Source: an uncultured Bacteroides sp. (GTDB lineage: Bacteria; Bacteroidota; Bacteroidia; Bacteroidales; Bacteroidaceae). Taken from it: a DNA stretch of 64,000 bases. The notes beneath the pieces are model-generated. The model did not search any database and had not been told where the DNA came from. It was given only the letters and a program-made list of their open reading frames with translations. The position numbers and the translations under genes are program-made. The DNA lies in NCBI GenBank assembly GCA_944322345.1, contig CALUOO010000003.1:1-64000 (forward strand), in the 5' to 3' direction. Shown piece after piece: positions 18,396-26,511 of this stretch (its first letter is position 1; each line of letters begins with the position of its first letter).

Positions 18396-19853
18396 ATGAA
18401 TGCACTTCAAAAAACAAAAGAAACAATGACCAATTACAGATGGGCTATTTGCTCTATGCTATTTTTTGCTACTACTATTAATTACCTCGACCGACAGGTG
18501 CTTTCACTTACATGGGATGAATTTATAAAGCCAGAGTTCCATTGGGATGAATCACACTATGGCAAGATTACAGCCGTATTCTCGTTTGTATACGCTCTTT
18601 GTATGTTGTTTGCCGGACGTTTCATCGACTGGTTGGGCACCAAGAAAGGATACCTATGGGCTATCGGTATATGGTCAGCAGGAGCATGTATGCATGCTCT
18701 GTGTGGTATAATTACCGAATATTATGTTGGTATGGACAGCGCAGCCGAACTTATGGCAGCCACGGGAGATATAGTAGTCATATTGGCTACGGTCAGTATG
18801 TATAGCTTCCTTGTTGCACGCTGTATTCTGGCCATCGGAGAAGCGGGAAATTTCCCTGCCGCAGTAAAAGTAACCGCCGAATATTTTCCCAAAAAAGATC
18901 GCGCCTACGCCACTTCAATCTTCAATGCAGGAGCATCTATCGGAGCATTAATCGCCCCACTGAGTATCCCTCCATTGGCCAAAATATGGGGATGGGAAAT
19001 GGCATTCATCACCATTGGTGCACTAGGCTTTATATGGATGGGAATATGGGTATTCATGTATACCACACCGGAGAAAAGTAAACATGTCAATCAAGCGGAG
19101 CTGGAATATATCGAAATGGATAAGCATGAGGAGACAACAACTTCTGCCGTTCAGGAAGAACAGACAAAAGAGGAAAAGAAGATGAGTTTCCTCCAATGTT
19201 TCAGCTACCGGCAGACATGGGCGTTCATCATCGGTAAGTTTATGACGGACGGCGTGTGGTGGTTCTTCCTATTCTGGATACCCTCTTACCTGAACACCCA
19301 GTTTGGAATCAAAACATCAGACGGACTTGGAATGGCACTCATATTTACTCTGTATGCCATCACCACCGTACTCTCTATCTATGGTGGTAAATTACCTACC
19401 ATCTTTATCAACCGGACTGGAGCCAATCCGTATGCTGCACGTATGAGAGCAATGTTACTCTTCGCATTCTTCCCGTTGGTCGTACTATTGGCACAACCGT
19501 TAGGGACCTATTCACCATGGTTCCCGGTAATCTTAATCGGTATCGGATGTGCTGCCCATCAGTCATGGTCAGCAAATATCTACTCCACTGTAGGAGACAT
19601 GTTCCCAAAATCTGCTATAGCCAGTATCACTGGTATTGGAGGTATGGCAGGTGGTATCAGCTCAATGCTCCTACAATACTGCGCAGGTAATTTGTTCGTA
19701 TATGCCGACAACACAAACATGGCATTCATGGGATTTGAAGGGAAACCCGCAGGATACTTCATTATATTCTGTATTTGTGCTATAGCCTACCTGATAGGAT
19801 GGATTCTGATGAAAATATTAGTTCCTAAATACAAACCCATTGTATTAGACTAA
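18396..19853 (+). CDS. MFS transporter, ACS family, hexuronate (ExuT)-like
   Basis: 485 residues with about 12 membrane helices. ExuT/ACS-type features: NYLDRQVLS near the N-terminus, RFIDWLGTKKGY between helices 2 and 3, RCILAIGEAGNFPAAVKVTAEYFPKKDRA in helices 4-5, and ASIGALIAPL. Members carry hexuronates, often with protons, across the inner membrane. The central loop is long and charged (about residues 235-265). The partner genes kduI and the IIC homologue support uronate as substrate, but specificity cannot be read directly. A strong terminator follows at 19875-19932. Confidence 0.88.
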   Translation: MNALQKTKETMTNYRWAICSMLFFATTINYLDRQVLSLTWDEFIKPEFHWDESHYGKITAVFSFVYALCMLFAGRFIDWLGTKKGYLWAIGIWSAGACMHALCGIITEYYVGMDSAAELMAATGDIVVILATVSMYSFLVARCILAIGEAGNFPAAVKVTAEYFPKKDRAYATSIFNAGASIGALIAPLSIPPLAKIWGWEMAFITIGALGFIWMGIWVFMYTTPEKSKHVNQAELEYIEMDKHEETTTSAVQEEQTKEEKKMSFLQCFSYRQTWAFIIGKFMTDGVWWFFLFWIPSYLNTQFGIKTSDGLGMALIFTLYAITTVLSIYGGKLPTIFINRTGANPYAARMRAMLLFAFFPLVVLLAQPLGTYSPWFPVILIGIGCAAHQSWSANIYSTVGDMFPKSAIASITGIGGMAGGISSMLLQYCAGNLFVYADNTNMAFMGFEGKPAGYFIIFCICAIAYLIGWILMKILVPKYKPIVLD

Positions 19854-19874
19854 TCTCAACCATCTTTCCAAAAT

Positions 19875-19932
19875 CAAACAGGGTTGGTTCTATCAGGCAA
19901 ATACCTTTCGGAACCAACCCTGTTTGTTTTTC
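19875..19932 (+). terminator. Terminator of the hexuronate-type operon
   Basis: Perfect 16-bp stem (19875-19890 with 19911-19926) followed by TTTTTCTTTCTT. It also faces the small RNA unit that ends nearby on the other strand. Confidence 0.9.
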
Positions 19933-19952
19933 TTTCTTCGGATAAAAGAAAA

Positions 19953-20024
19953 TAAAAAAAGGCTATCTATCACAGACAGCCAATCTTTTTCTTTAACCTT
20001 AAATCTAATACTTATGAAAAAAAC
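19953..20024 (-). ncRNA. Small RNA unit A (three-copy paralogous family)
   Basis: The minus strand carries a promoter at 20031-20061, then about 72 nt holding the family core TATTAGATTTAAGGTTAA, then a terminator hairpin GGCTGTC-TGTGATA-GATAGCC (19961-19981) with a T run. Copies B and C share core and layout. No reading frame is conserved. This may belong to the paralogous small RNA family reported in Bacteroides (I recall the name FopS), which I could not check. Ends are estimates. Confidence 0.7.
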
Positions 20025-20030
20025 ACAGCA

Positions 20031-20061
20031 CAAAAATAATGACTTACATGTAAAAGACAAA
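20031..20061 (-). promoter_or_regulatory. Promoter of small RNA unit A
   Basis: Minus strand TTTG (20058-20061), 19-bp spacer, TATTTTTG (20031-20038): full consensus. Confidence 0.75.
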
Positions 20062-20179
20062 TCTACTTGCTAAAAAACAAGCAAAATATAACACGGTTTA
20101 AATTTCTTCGAATTGAATTAACTTATTATACAGATAAAAGAGGAAAGAGGGGGAAATAAGAAAGGAATACCCTATAAAA

Positions 20180-20247
20180 AGAAGAAGGCTATCTATCACA
20201 GACAGCCAATCCTTTTTGTTAACCTTAAATCTAATACCATGAAAAAC
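20180..20247 (-). ncRNA. Small RNA unit B (three-copy paralogous family)
   Basis: Same layout as unit A on the minus strand: -7 box TACATTTG at 20254-20261, then CAATGTGTTTTTCATGG, the core TATTAGATTTAAGGTTAAC, and the same GGCTGTC/GATAGCC hairpin (20187-20207) before a T-rich stretch. Its first 40 nt are almost identical to unit C, while its hairpin is identical to unit A. Ends are estimates. Confidence 0.7.
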
Positions 20248-20253
20248 ACATTG

Positions 20254-20285
20254 CAAATGTAGGGCTTTTCTGTTTCATAAGCAAC
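20254..20285 (-). promoter_or_regulatory. Promoter of small RNA unit B
   Basis: Minus strand GTTG (20282-20285, one change from TTTG), 20-bp spacer, TACATTTG (20254-20261). Confidence 0.6.
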
Positions 20286-20385
20286 TCCTTAATATTATAT
20301 ATAACATGATTTAATAGCTGTACAAACGTATTAACAAGACACTATACATTCCCCAAAATAGGAATTATCCGATTGAAAAAAATGC

Positions 20386-20393
20386 TAACTTTG
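20386..20393 (+). promoter_or_regulatory. -7 box of the pncB promoter
   Basis: TAACTTTG, 29 bp before the chosen ATG at 20423. No clear -33 TTTG is seen. The position excludes the upstream in-frame ATG at 20393, which would overlap the box. Confidence 0.5.
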
Positions 20394-20422
20394 TGGCTGT
20401 TACTTATCATAAATCAACAATA

Positions 20423-21607
20423 ATGATTGTCAAGACATTATTAGACACAGACTTATACAAGTTTACAACTTCGTATGCCTACATCAAGTTGTTTCCTTCA
20501 GCACTTGGAACTTTCAGTTTCAATGACCGAAATGCTACACAATATACAAAAGAGTTTCTGAAAGCACTCAAAGAAGAAATCAGAAATCTGAGCCAATTAC
20601 GTCTGTCTCAGGATGAGCTGGAATACATGGCTTGTAATTGCCGTTTCCTTCCACGTGTATATTGGGAGTGGCTATCATCATTTCGCTTTGATCCGAAGAA
20701 AATAAAAGTAGAACTTGACGATAACCATCAGCTACATATCGAAGTAAGCGACTTTCTGTACAAAGCTACTTTATACGAAGTTCCTTTACTTGCCATCGTA
20801 TCAGAAATAAAGAACCGCTTCTATGGAAACATTGCAGATATCCATAACATTCTTCAGAAATTATCTGAAAAAGTAGAATTATCTAATCAAAACCAACTTT
20901 TATTTGCCGAATTCGGTACACGAAGAAGGTTTTCAATAGAGGTACAGGAGGCCGTTATCAGCTATCTGAGCACACATGCCAGCTACTGTACTGGTACATC
21001 CAACTGCCATTTCGCTATGAAATATGGTATGAAAATGATAGGAACTCATCCCCACGAATGGTTCATGTTTCATGGAGCACAATTCGGATACAAGCACGCC
21101 AACTACATGGCATTGGAAAACTGGGTAAACGTCTACGACGGAGATTTGGGTATTGCGCTGTCAGACACCTATACATCAGACATATTTCTCAGCAATATCA
21201 GCCGCAAACAAGCCAAATTATTCGATGGAGTCCGTTGCGACTCCGGCAATGAATTCACTTTCATAGACAAGCTGATAGCTCGCTACAAAGAGTTCGGGAT
21301 AGACTCAACTACCAAAACAATCGTTTTCAGTAACGCACTCGATTTTACCAAAGCACTAGAAATCCAAAAGTATTGCCATAATAAAATACGTTGCTCATTT
21401 GGCATAGGAACCAATCTAACAAACGACACAGGCTTTGAACCTTCCAATATCGTAATGAAACTTACTCAATGCAAAATGAATGCTAATCAAGAATGGAGGG
21501 AATGTATAAAACTATCCGATGATATTGGGAAACACTCAGGCAGCTCTCAAGAAGTAGATGCATGCTTGTATGACTTATGTTTATATCAAAAGCAAAAAGG
21601 TATATAA
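20423..21607 (+). CDS. pncB: Nicotinate phosphoribosyltransferase
   Basis: 394 residues from the ATG at 20423 (MIVKTLLDTDLYKFT), the usual family start. Makes nicotinate mononucleotide from nicotinate and PRPP in the NAD salvage (Preiss-Handler) pathway. Family features are LLDTDLYKFTTSY at the N-terminus, FGTRRRFS, the catalytic-His neighbourhood GTHPHEWFMFHGA, and GVRCDSGNEFTF. Length is normal. It is a single-gene unit with small RNA units A and B upstream and C just downstream, all antisense in direction but not overlapping the coding sequence. Confidence 0.95.
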   Translation: MIVKTLLDTDLYKFTTSYAYIKLFPSALGTFSFNDRNATQYTKEFLKALKEEIRNLSQLRLSQDELEYMACNCRFLPRVYWEWLSSFRFDPKKIKVELDDNHQLHIEVSDFLYKATLYEVPLLAIVSEIKNRFYGNIADIHNILQKLSEKVELSNQNQLLFAEFGTRRRFSIEVQEAVISYLSTHASYCTGTSNCHFAMKYGMKMIGTHPHEWFMFHGAQFGYKHANYMALENWVNVYDGDLGIALSDTYTSDIFLSNISRKQAKLFDGVRCDSGNEFTFIDKLIARYKEFGIDSTTKTIVFSNALDFTKALEIQKYCHNKIRCSFGIGTNLTNDTGFEPSNIVMKLTQCKMNANQEWRECIKLSDDIGKHSGSSQEVDACLYDLCLYQKQKGI

Positions 21608-21608
21608 A

Positions 21609-21670
21609 TAAAAAAGGAGTACCGCTGTACTCCAACCTTTGTTAACCTTAAATCTAATACCATGAAAAAC
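21609..21670 (-). ncRNA. Small RNA unit C (three-copy paralogous family)
   Basis: Minus strand: promoter at 21677-21707, then CAATGTGTTTTTCATGG, the family core TATTAGATTTAAGGTTAAC, and a different terminator hairpin, GGAGTAC-AGCG-GTACTCC (21616-21633), followed by six T. A conserved body with a changed hairpin that still pairs perfectly is good evidence for a transcribed RNA. It ends right behind the pncB stop codon. The rest of the gap to 21935 shows nothing notable. Confidence 0.75.
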
Positions 21671-21676
21671 ACATTG

Positions 21677-21707
21677 CAAAGATACAGACTTCTATTGTAT
21701 CTGCAAA
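21677..21707 (-). promoter_or_regulatory. Promoter of small RNA unit C
   Basis: Minus strand TTTG (21704-21707), 19-bp spacer, TATCTTTG (21677-21684): full consensus. Confidence 0.8.
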
Positions 21708-21934
21708 TATTTTGCCAAGAAAAAGCAGAATAAAAACATTAATTAACAAAACAAAAGATAACACAAGACCATTCTATATATTTATTCACATTTTATCAGC
21801 TCAAAAACTCAAAATACAATGAATAGAATTTCAAAAACATTAGCATGTTTGTCCACATTCATCCACACGTTTGTTGGGAAGCATACGGACCGATGAAATT
21901 AGCCAACCACTTCCCGCACTTCTCCCATGCAAGC

Positions 21935-22873
21935 TTAATCAAGCATTTTCCGTATAGCATCATACGAAGCATCCTTCAGCACCACCCGCTTCTGCCCGTC
22001 CAGCAGATAAAGTGAAGGCATTGCCTTCAGGTCATAAAGTGCCTGTTCCTTTACTATGCCACGGTCGGTAGCTACTATCCACCCAGAAGGCATGTCGGGT
22101 AGCGACTTTCTCCATGTTTCTTCATCACCTTCTGTATAGACTGCCAATACTGTTACCCGCTCTGCTCTCACCGCTTCTTCCAGCTTAGAATCCATAGCCA
22201 TCTGACGCAGTACCTCATGGCACGATTCACACTCCGGATCATAAAATACGACCACCAGTCGGTTGTTAACCGCAGAAGTTTCAGAAAGTGTACACTTTTC
22301 CCCGTCAGGCAGGTAATAACAAAAATCACTCGCTTTTGCACCTACATTGTTACGACCAAGCAATTGCAGCTTAAACTGATAAGTGGCACGATGGACATCA
22401 TTCTCGGGCACTGATCGAAGCATCGCTACCAAATAACAAGCATATAGTTTTTCATTATAATAAGGTGAGGTGGAATTGTACAAATAGCTATCAGCTATTT
22501 TTGAAAGTACCTGACGCGCGTATGTAAATGTAACCAGCCGACTACACCAATGTTGTAAACTCTCTCTCACCAATAACTCCGATGTAGTTTTATCACCAAG
22601 CAAAGCTATAAAATCGACAAATCCCTGTTCGGTGACATTACGGTTGTCTACCAACAACGTATCAGAAAAATCGAACTGGTCCCAATAATGAGACAGCAGA
22701 TAAGCTTTCCGTTCTTCCGACGAGGTCAATGAATCGGGAATAGCAGGAAAAGGAAAATATGGACGGACGATAGCAGAATCCGTCAAATAGTCCGCCGGTT
22801 GAAGCAGGACAGCATGAATATGCCCAACAACCACTCCACACAGAATACAAAACATCAGACAATATTTACTCAT
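21935..22873 (-). CDS. DUF5106 domain protein, thioredoxin-like
   Basis: 312 residues from the ATG at 22873, which starts a signal sequence (KYCLMFCILCGVVVGHIHA); an in-frame ATG 20 codons earlier only adds hydrophobic residues. The N-terminal half has the DUF5106 pattern (YLLSHYWDQFDFSDT, YFKEKL-like helices). The C-terminal half is a TlpA-like thioredoxin fold with VVFYDPECESCHEVL, a CxxC motif (CESC), and the cis-Pro region KAMPSLYLLDG. Probably a periplasmic thiol oxidoreductase. It lies behind the fimbrial operon on the same strand, separated by 286 bp with a palindromic element, so membership of that operon is doubtful. Confidence 0.82.
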   Translation of the reverse strand: MSKYCLMFCILCGVVVGHIHAVLLQPADYLTDSAIVRPYFPFPAIPDSLTSSEERKAYLLSHYWDQFDFSDTLLVDNRNVTEQGFVDFIALLGDKTTSELLVRESLQHWCSRLVTFTYARQVLSKIADSYLYNSTSPYYNEKLYACYLVAMLRSVPENDVHRATYQFKLQLLGRNNVGAKASDFCYYLPDGEKCTLSETSAVNNRLVVVFYDPECESCHEVLRQMAMDSKLEEAVRAERVTVLAVYTEGDEETWRKSLPDMPSGWIVATDRGIVKEQALYDLKAMPSLYLLDGQKRVVLKDASYDAIRKMLD

Positions 22874-23008
22874 AAACAGACTACTAAAAAACAAATACAA
22901 ATTAGCCACAAAACAAACAAAAGACAAAGTCAAAAAAAGAGTGATTCTTATAGGGGGAGTGAATAAAAAAGAGGATTTCTTAAAATGGAAAGTAACAACG
23001 TTTTATCA

Positions 23009-23081
23009 TCCTGAGCAAAGCAAGGAATCCGGGAGCAGCGACTAATACATCCAGATTCTTCACTTTGTTCAGTATGACATG
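23009..23081. repeat. Imperfect palindromic (REP-like) element
   Basis: CATCCTGAGCAAAGCAAGG at the left and, reversed, CATACTGAACAAAGTGAAG at the right form an imperfect inverted repeat of about 26 bp around a 20-bp centre. The wording resembles dispersed intergenic palindromes common in many genomes. It sits between the DUF4906 gene and the DUF5106 gene and may act as a terminator. Confidence 0.55.
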
Positions 23082-23159
23082 CACATTCAATTATACTTTT
23101 CAATCTTAAGAAAGCCCTCATTAAACAAGAGGCCGGTTTGATTCTCTATAAACCGATTA

Positions 23160-25427
23160 TTATTTCTTCGTTGCAAAATCGTTCTTATGATAAACAAGGC
23201 GGACGCGATGCTTGCTGGTACGGTCCTCCAAGCTTTGCACACCGATAATCGAGTTATAGGTATAGGTCTGCGTACCACTCATCGAAGAAGTCCAATAGGG
23301 CACATTACTGATACCGAAACGGACATCCACCACACCATACTGCATAATCTTTTCCCACTCTTTCACAGTGGGCAGACCGATACGTGCCATTTCATTGGCA
23401 TTGTACTTGATACTACCACCAGTGGATGTTACGGCATTTGCCGCACGGAAGAGCGCCGCACCCACCGCATCGTCCGGCTTTCCATGGTCGCCTTGGAAAT
23501 CAAATGCATTCGGATTGGTGCCATATAGAGCTGCAAGCACATCAAAGCCATACTCTGCATTATAAGTGCGTGTTTTACCCTGATAACTTTGGTAGTATGT
23601 CATGGAATTCGGATTCAAATTACTTGCATCCCAATTATCATTGTAAAAGTCCGGTCCCCAAACCATTTCCACACCTTCGTACAGGTCGATACGGCTGTAA
23701 TAGAGCGAAGCATTGTTCGGATCACCTGATATTGGGTTTCCGTTATTGTCCACCATCACCGGCATGGGCAGCCACTGGCGGGCTTCAAGTTCATGAACTA
23801 TCCGTCCTGTAGTTTTGTCTTTCAATATCAGGTGAGCTACACGGTAACCGTTGTTAATCCAATTTGTTATGGTACTAATGTCTCCTTGCGACCATTCCTT
23901 CCAGCTCCCCCATTCATCAATCCACGGTTGGGCAAAGAGCAGAATGTAAGTTACCCCCGGTTCACCACCGCACTGGTCATGAGAGTATAGAGTAGCCGGA
24001 AAAGATTCAGACGGAGTAAACATACCACCCGGTGTCTGAGCCCACAACCAAGGAGCACCATCTACACCTTCTTTACAATAAACAGCATACTGGTGTCCCT
24101 GTTCACCCACGAATCCAATGTATGCCATAGCACCGTTACTTGGCATATTTGTCCCTTCCGTCAGGAACGAACCGCCACCGGTTACACCGCTACTTTCCAC
24201 GCGCCAACTGGCCCCATCACCATCACCTATATAACTCCCATCTTCATAAGTCCTGCCGTCTTCCACCAGTCCCCCCATGCCTTTCAGAGAAAGGGTTACC
24301 TGGTAGTGTTTGTTGCGGTGTACATTAAAGTCGTTTGTAATATTCTCACCCAAATAAAGACGATATTTAATAGGACCGGAGATATATTTCTGATTTTCTC
24401 CCGAAGCAGACGGAACATACAGATAATCCGCTATAACCTCGATGTAACTGCAATATTTTTCCTGACCTTCCTTAGGAGTTTTCTGTATCTGATTTCCATC
24501 TTCCGCCCCATTAGTCCCCTGTAAGTTCTCGAACATAAAGACCGGAACAATATTTGGGTCTGTGCCATGTCCACCAACGGTAGTACCATGGCTTTCGGAG
24601 GTCAAGGCATCCCAACCTACTTGCTGCACCAAACCTTCTTCCCAAATACGGTCGTCTGTTGTAACTTTATTGTCTGTACCGATGTTACAATTCACCGGCA
24701 CATTGTGCAAGCAGATGGATCGCGGGGTTATCTTTACACCCTTATTCAACGCTTCATCGCCCGACCCCGAAGTGATTGCCACCGTAGTCATTGCCGTTGT
24801 ACGTTCCAACATACAGGTATAGTATCGACCGCCGTGAGTGTCTGTTCCAGAGCTTGAGTCTTCTACAGCTTCACCAAACAGGGTAGAAGTCAGGATACCC
24901 GGCTTACGGGGTGTTCCCTGTTGCAAATTTCTTAAATCATTAACAGTGGAAGTACCTACTGTCAAGCACTTGTTCAGATTATTTTTTTCCGGAATAATTT
25001 CTCCTGTGTTTCTATTAACCTGCCAATAGTTGCAGACTATGAATATCTGACTTTTTCCTGACCAAGACTTGCTTCCTACATGATAGGTCAATGTCCCATT
25101 ATCAGCAGGCAAACTTCCGTCAATCAAGCCGTTGTCACCCATCTCCGGATTTGTTGGCTTTGCATTATTCGGCACATAGATAATTTCCCGAATCACCCCA
25201 CCAGCATCCGCCAGCACAATGTTCATATCCTCGATGCGGCTACGGTCGGTACGCTCGGAAGCAGCACGTGTCAGATTCTTGTTGTCCATACCGGCAACGG
25301 AGATAATCAGGTTTACTCCTTCGTTGGAATTGTTGCATGGCATTCCGTCTTCATCGCGAATGCACCCGACCGCCAACCCTCCTGCAAGTAGCAAGGTGGC
25401 CATTATTTTCAATCCATACTTGTTCAT
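23160..25427 (-). CDS. DUF4906 fimbrial-associated lipoprotein (probable tip or accessory subunit)
   Basis: 755 residues. The lipoprotein signal is LLLAGGLAVGCIRDEDG. About 25 residues after the Cys the sequence reads NLTRAASERTDRSRIEDMNIVLAD: an Arg-containing strand of the kind trimmed during type V fimbria assembly, followed by the first beta strand of a fimbrillin-like domain. The rest is beta-rich and ends with a C-type-lectin/formylglycine-enzyme-like stretch (GLPTVKEWEKIMQYG...YWTSSM...HRVRLVYHK). Large proteins of this kind close type V fimbrial operons and are inferred to be tip adhesins. Last gene of the fimbrial operon, 15 bp behind the anchor gene. Confidence 0.8.
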   Translation of the reverse strand: MNKYGLKIMATLLLAGGLAVGCIRDEDGMPCNNSNEGVNLIISVAGMDNKNLTRAASERTDRSRIEDMNIVLADAGGVIREIIYVPNNAKPTNPEMGDNGLIDGSLPADNGTLTYHVGSKSWSGKSQIFIVCNYWQVNRNTGEIIPEKNNLNKCLTVGTSTVNDLRNLQQGTPRKPGILTSTLFGEAVEDSSSGTDTHGGRYYTCMLERTTAMTTVAITSGSGDEALNKGVKITPRSICLHNVPVNCNIGTDNKVTTDDRIWEEGLVQQVGWDALTSESHGTTVGGHGTDPNIVPVFMFENLQGTNGAEDGNQIQKTPKEGQEKYCSYIEVIADYLYVPSASGENQKYISGPIKYRLYLGENITNDFNVHRNKHYQVTLSLKGMGGLVEDGRTYEDGSYIGDGDGASWRVESSGVTGGGSFLTEGTNMPSNGAMAYIGFVGEQGHQYAVYCKEGVDGAPWLWAQTPGGMFTPSESFPATLYSHDQCGGEPGVTYILLFAQPWIDEWGSWKEWSQGDISTITNWINNGYRVAHLILKDKTTGRIVHELEARQWLPMPVMVDNNGNPISGDPNNASLYYSRIDLYEGVEMVWGPDFYNDNWDASNLNPNSMTYYQSYQGKTRTYNAEYGFDVLAALYGTNPNAFDFQGDHGKPDDAVGAALFRAANAVTSTGGSIKYNANEMARIGLPTVKEWEKIMQYGVVDVRFGISNVPYWTSSMSGTQTYTYNSIIGVQSLEDRTSKHRVRLVYHKNDFATKK

Positions 25428-25442
25428 AACTGTCCTCCGTCT

Positions 25443-26372
25443 TTAAAATTCCGGTTTAATATCTTCTATCACCCATTCGGGCACTTCCACAGTAACGCCG
25501 ATAGAGCTGAATTTTATAGAAATTGGCAATAAGGCTTCCTGCTTGGTTACATCAATCTCTCCAGCATTCTGCCGGAGATAATTGTAGATGCTTCCCCGAA
25601 GCAATTCTTCTCCAGTGCGTTTGTCCTTTAGCACAAGAATATGCGAACAAATATCCTGTTCCAATTCACCCTCATGGTCCATTCGGAAGAGTGCACAATC
25701 ATCAGTACGGTAACATTGCCGTTCTTCGTCGTACACCAAATCGGGATAGCAGGTACCCTTTTCTGCCTCGTTGATTTCGTTGTTAAAAGAAGTCTGTGCA
25801 TTCGAGTTCTCAAAACTCAATTCATAAGGTATATCTTCCGCCCTTGTACTTGCCGGTCTTTGCAAACCGAAAATCTCTACTGCCACATCAATGTGTGAGC
25901 TCACCAATGTCACAGTGTCCCTCAAGCGCTGATTGTTGCCAGGCACTTCAATCACCTTTTGTGTCATATAATTGTCATCGTGCCCAGTCACTTTTTTTGA
26001 TGTACCCCAGTTAGGGTGTTGAATATAAATAGTACCAAAATTCTGAGATTCAAGGTTGACTACAGCCGTACGTTCTTTGGCATTGCCCAATGCCACAATC
26101 TTATAACTTCCGGCAGGCAACCTGAACGAAGGAGTGGCCGTAAAGCTTGCCAACTGCTCAGAATCGTAATGCCGTATGCCCATAATACGGTTATTCTCAT
26201 CGAAAACATACAGATCTACCTGATCCATATATTGATATAACACGTCTTTATCACCATCTGCCAGATACTGGAAGTAGATAATGACATTGTCGCAATCTGA
26301 CCAATCGTCTTTTATACAACCTGTGGGCAACAGGCAGATAACCGACAAAAGTACTAATACATAATGTTTCAT
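25443..26372 (-). CDS. FimB/Mfa2 family fimbrial anchor subunit
   Basis: 309 residues. Lipoprotein signal LLSVICLLPTGCIKDDWSDC. The following region (VIIYFQYLADGDKDVLYQYMDQVDLYVFDENNRIMGIRHY) and PSFRLPAGSYKIVALGN are the Mfa2/FimB signature. In Porphyromonas, Mfa2 and FimB anchor the fimbria to the outer membrane and set its length. Sits 139 bp behind the major subunit gene with an imperfect hairpin in the gap, which could lower its expression relative to the major subunit. Confidence 0.9.
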   Translation of the reverse strand: MKHYVLVLLSVICLLPTGCIKDDWSDCDNVIIYFQYLADGDKDVLYQYMDQVDLYVFDENNRIMGIRHYDSEQLASFTATPSFRLPAGSYKIVALGNAKERTAVVNLESQNFGTIYIQHPNWGTSKKVTGHDDNYMTQKVIEVPGNNQRLRDTVTLVSSHIDVAVEIFGLQRPASTRAEDIPYELSFENSNAQTSFNNEINEAEKGTCYPDLVYDEERQCYRTDDCALFRMDHEGELEQDICSHILVLKDKRTGEELLRGSIYNYLRQNAGEIDVTKQEALLPISIKFSSIGVTVEVPEWVIEDIKPEF

Positions 26373-26407
26373 ATTTAATCTGTATATTTATGCTTTACTT
26401 TAAAAGA

Positions 26408-26456
26408 GACAGGGAACAGACTGTAAACCTGTCCGACACGGACGTCTGTCCCTGTC
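26408..26456 (-). promoter_or_regulatory. Imperfect hairpin between major-subunit and anchor genes
   Basis: GACAGGGAACAGAC (26408-26421) and GTCTGTCCCTGTC (26444-26456) form a 13-bp stem with one bulge. No T run follows on the minus strand, so this looks like an RNA-stabilising or partial attenuation structure rather than a full terminator. Confidence 0.5.
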
Positions 26457-26511
26457 CATCTCATTTCCTTATCCCCGAAAAGCAACCGGAGCAACTATTC
26501 TGTTCCGTCTA

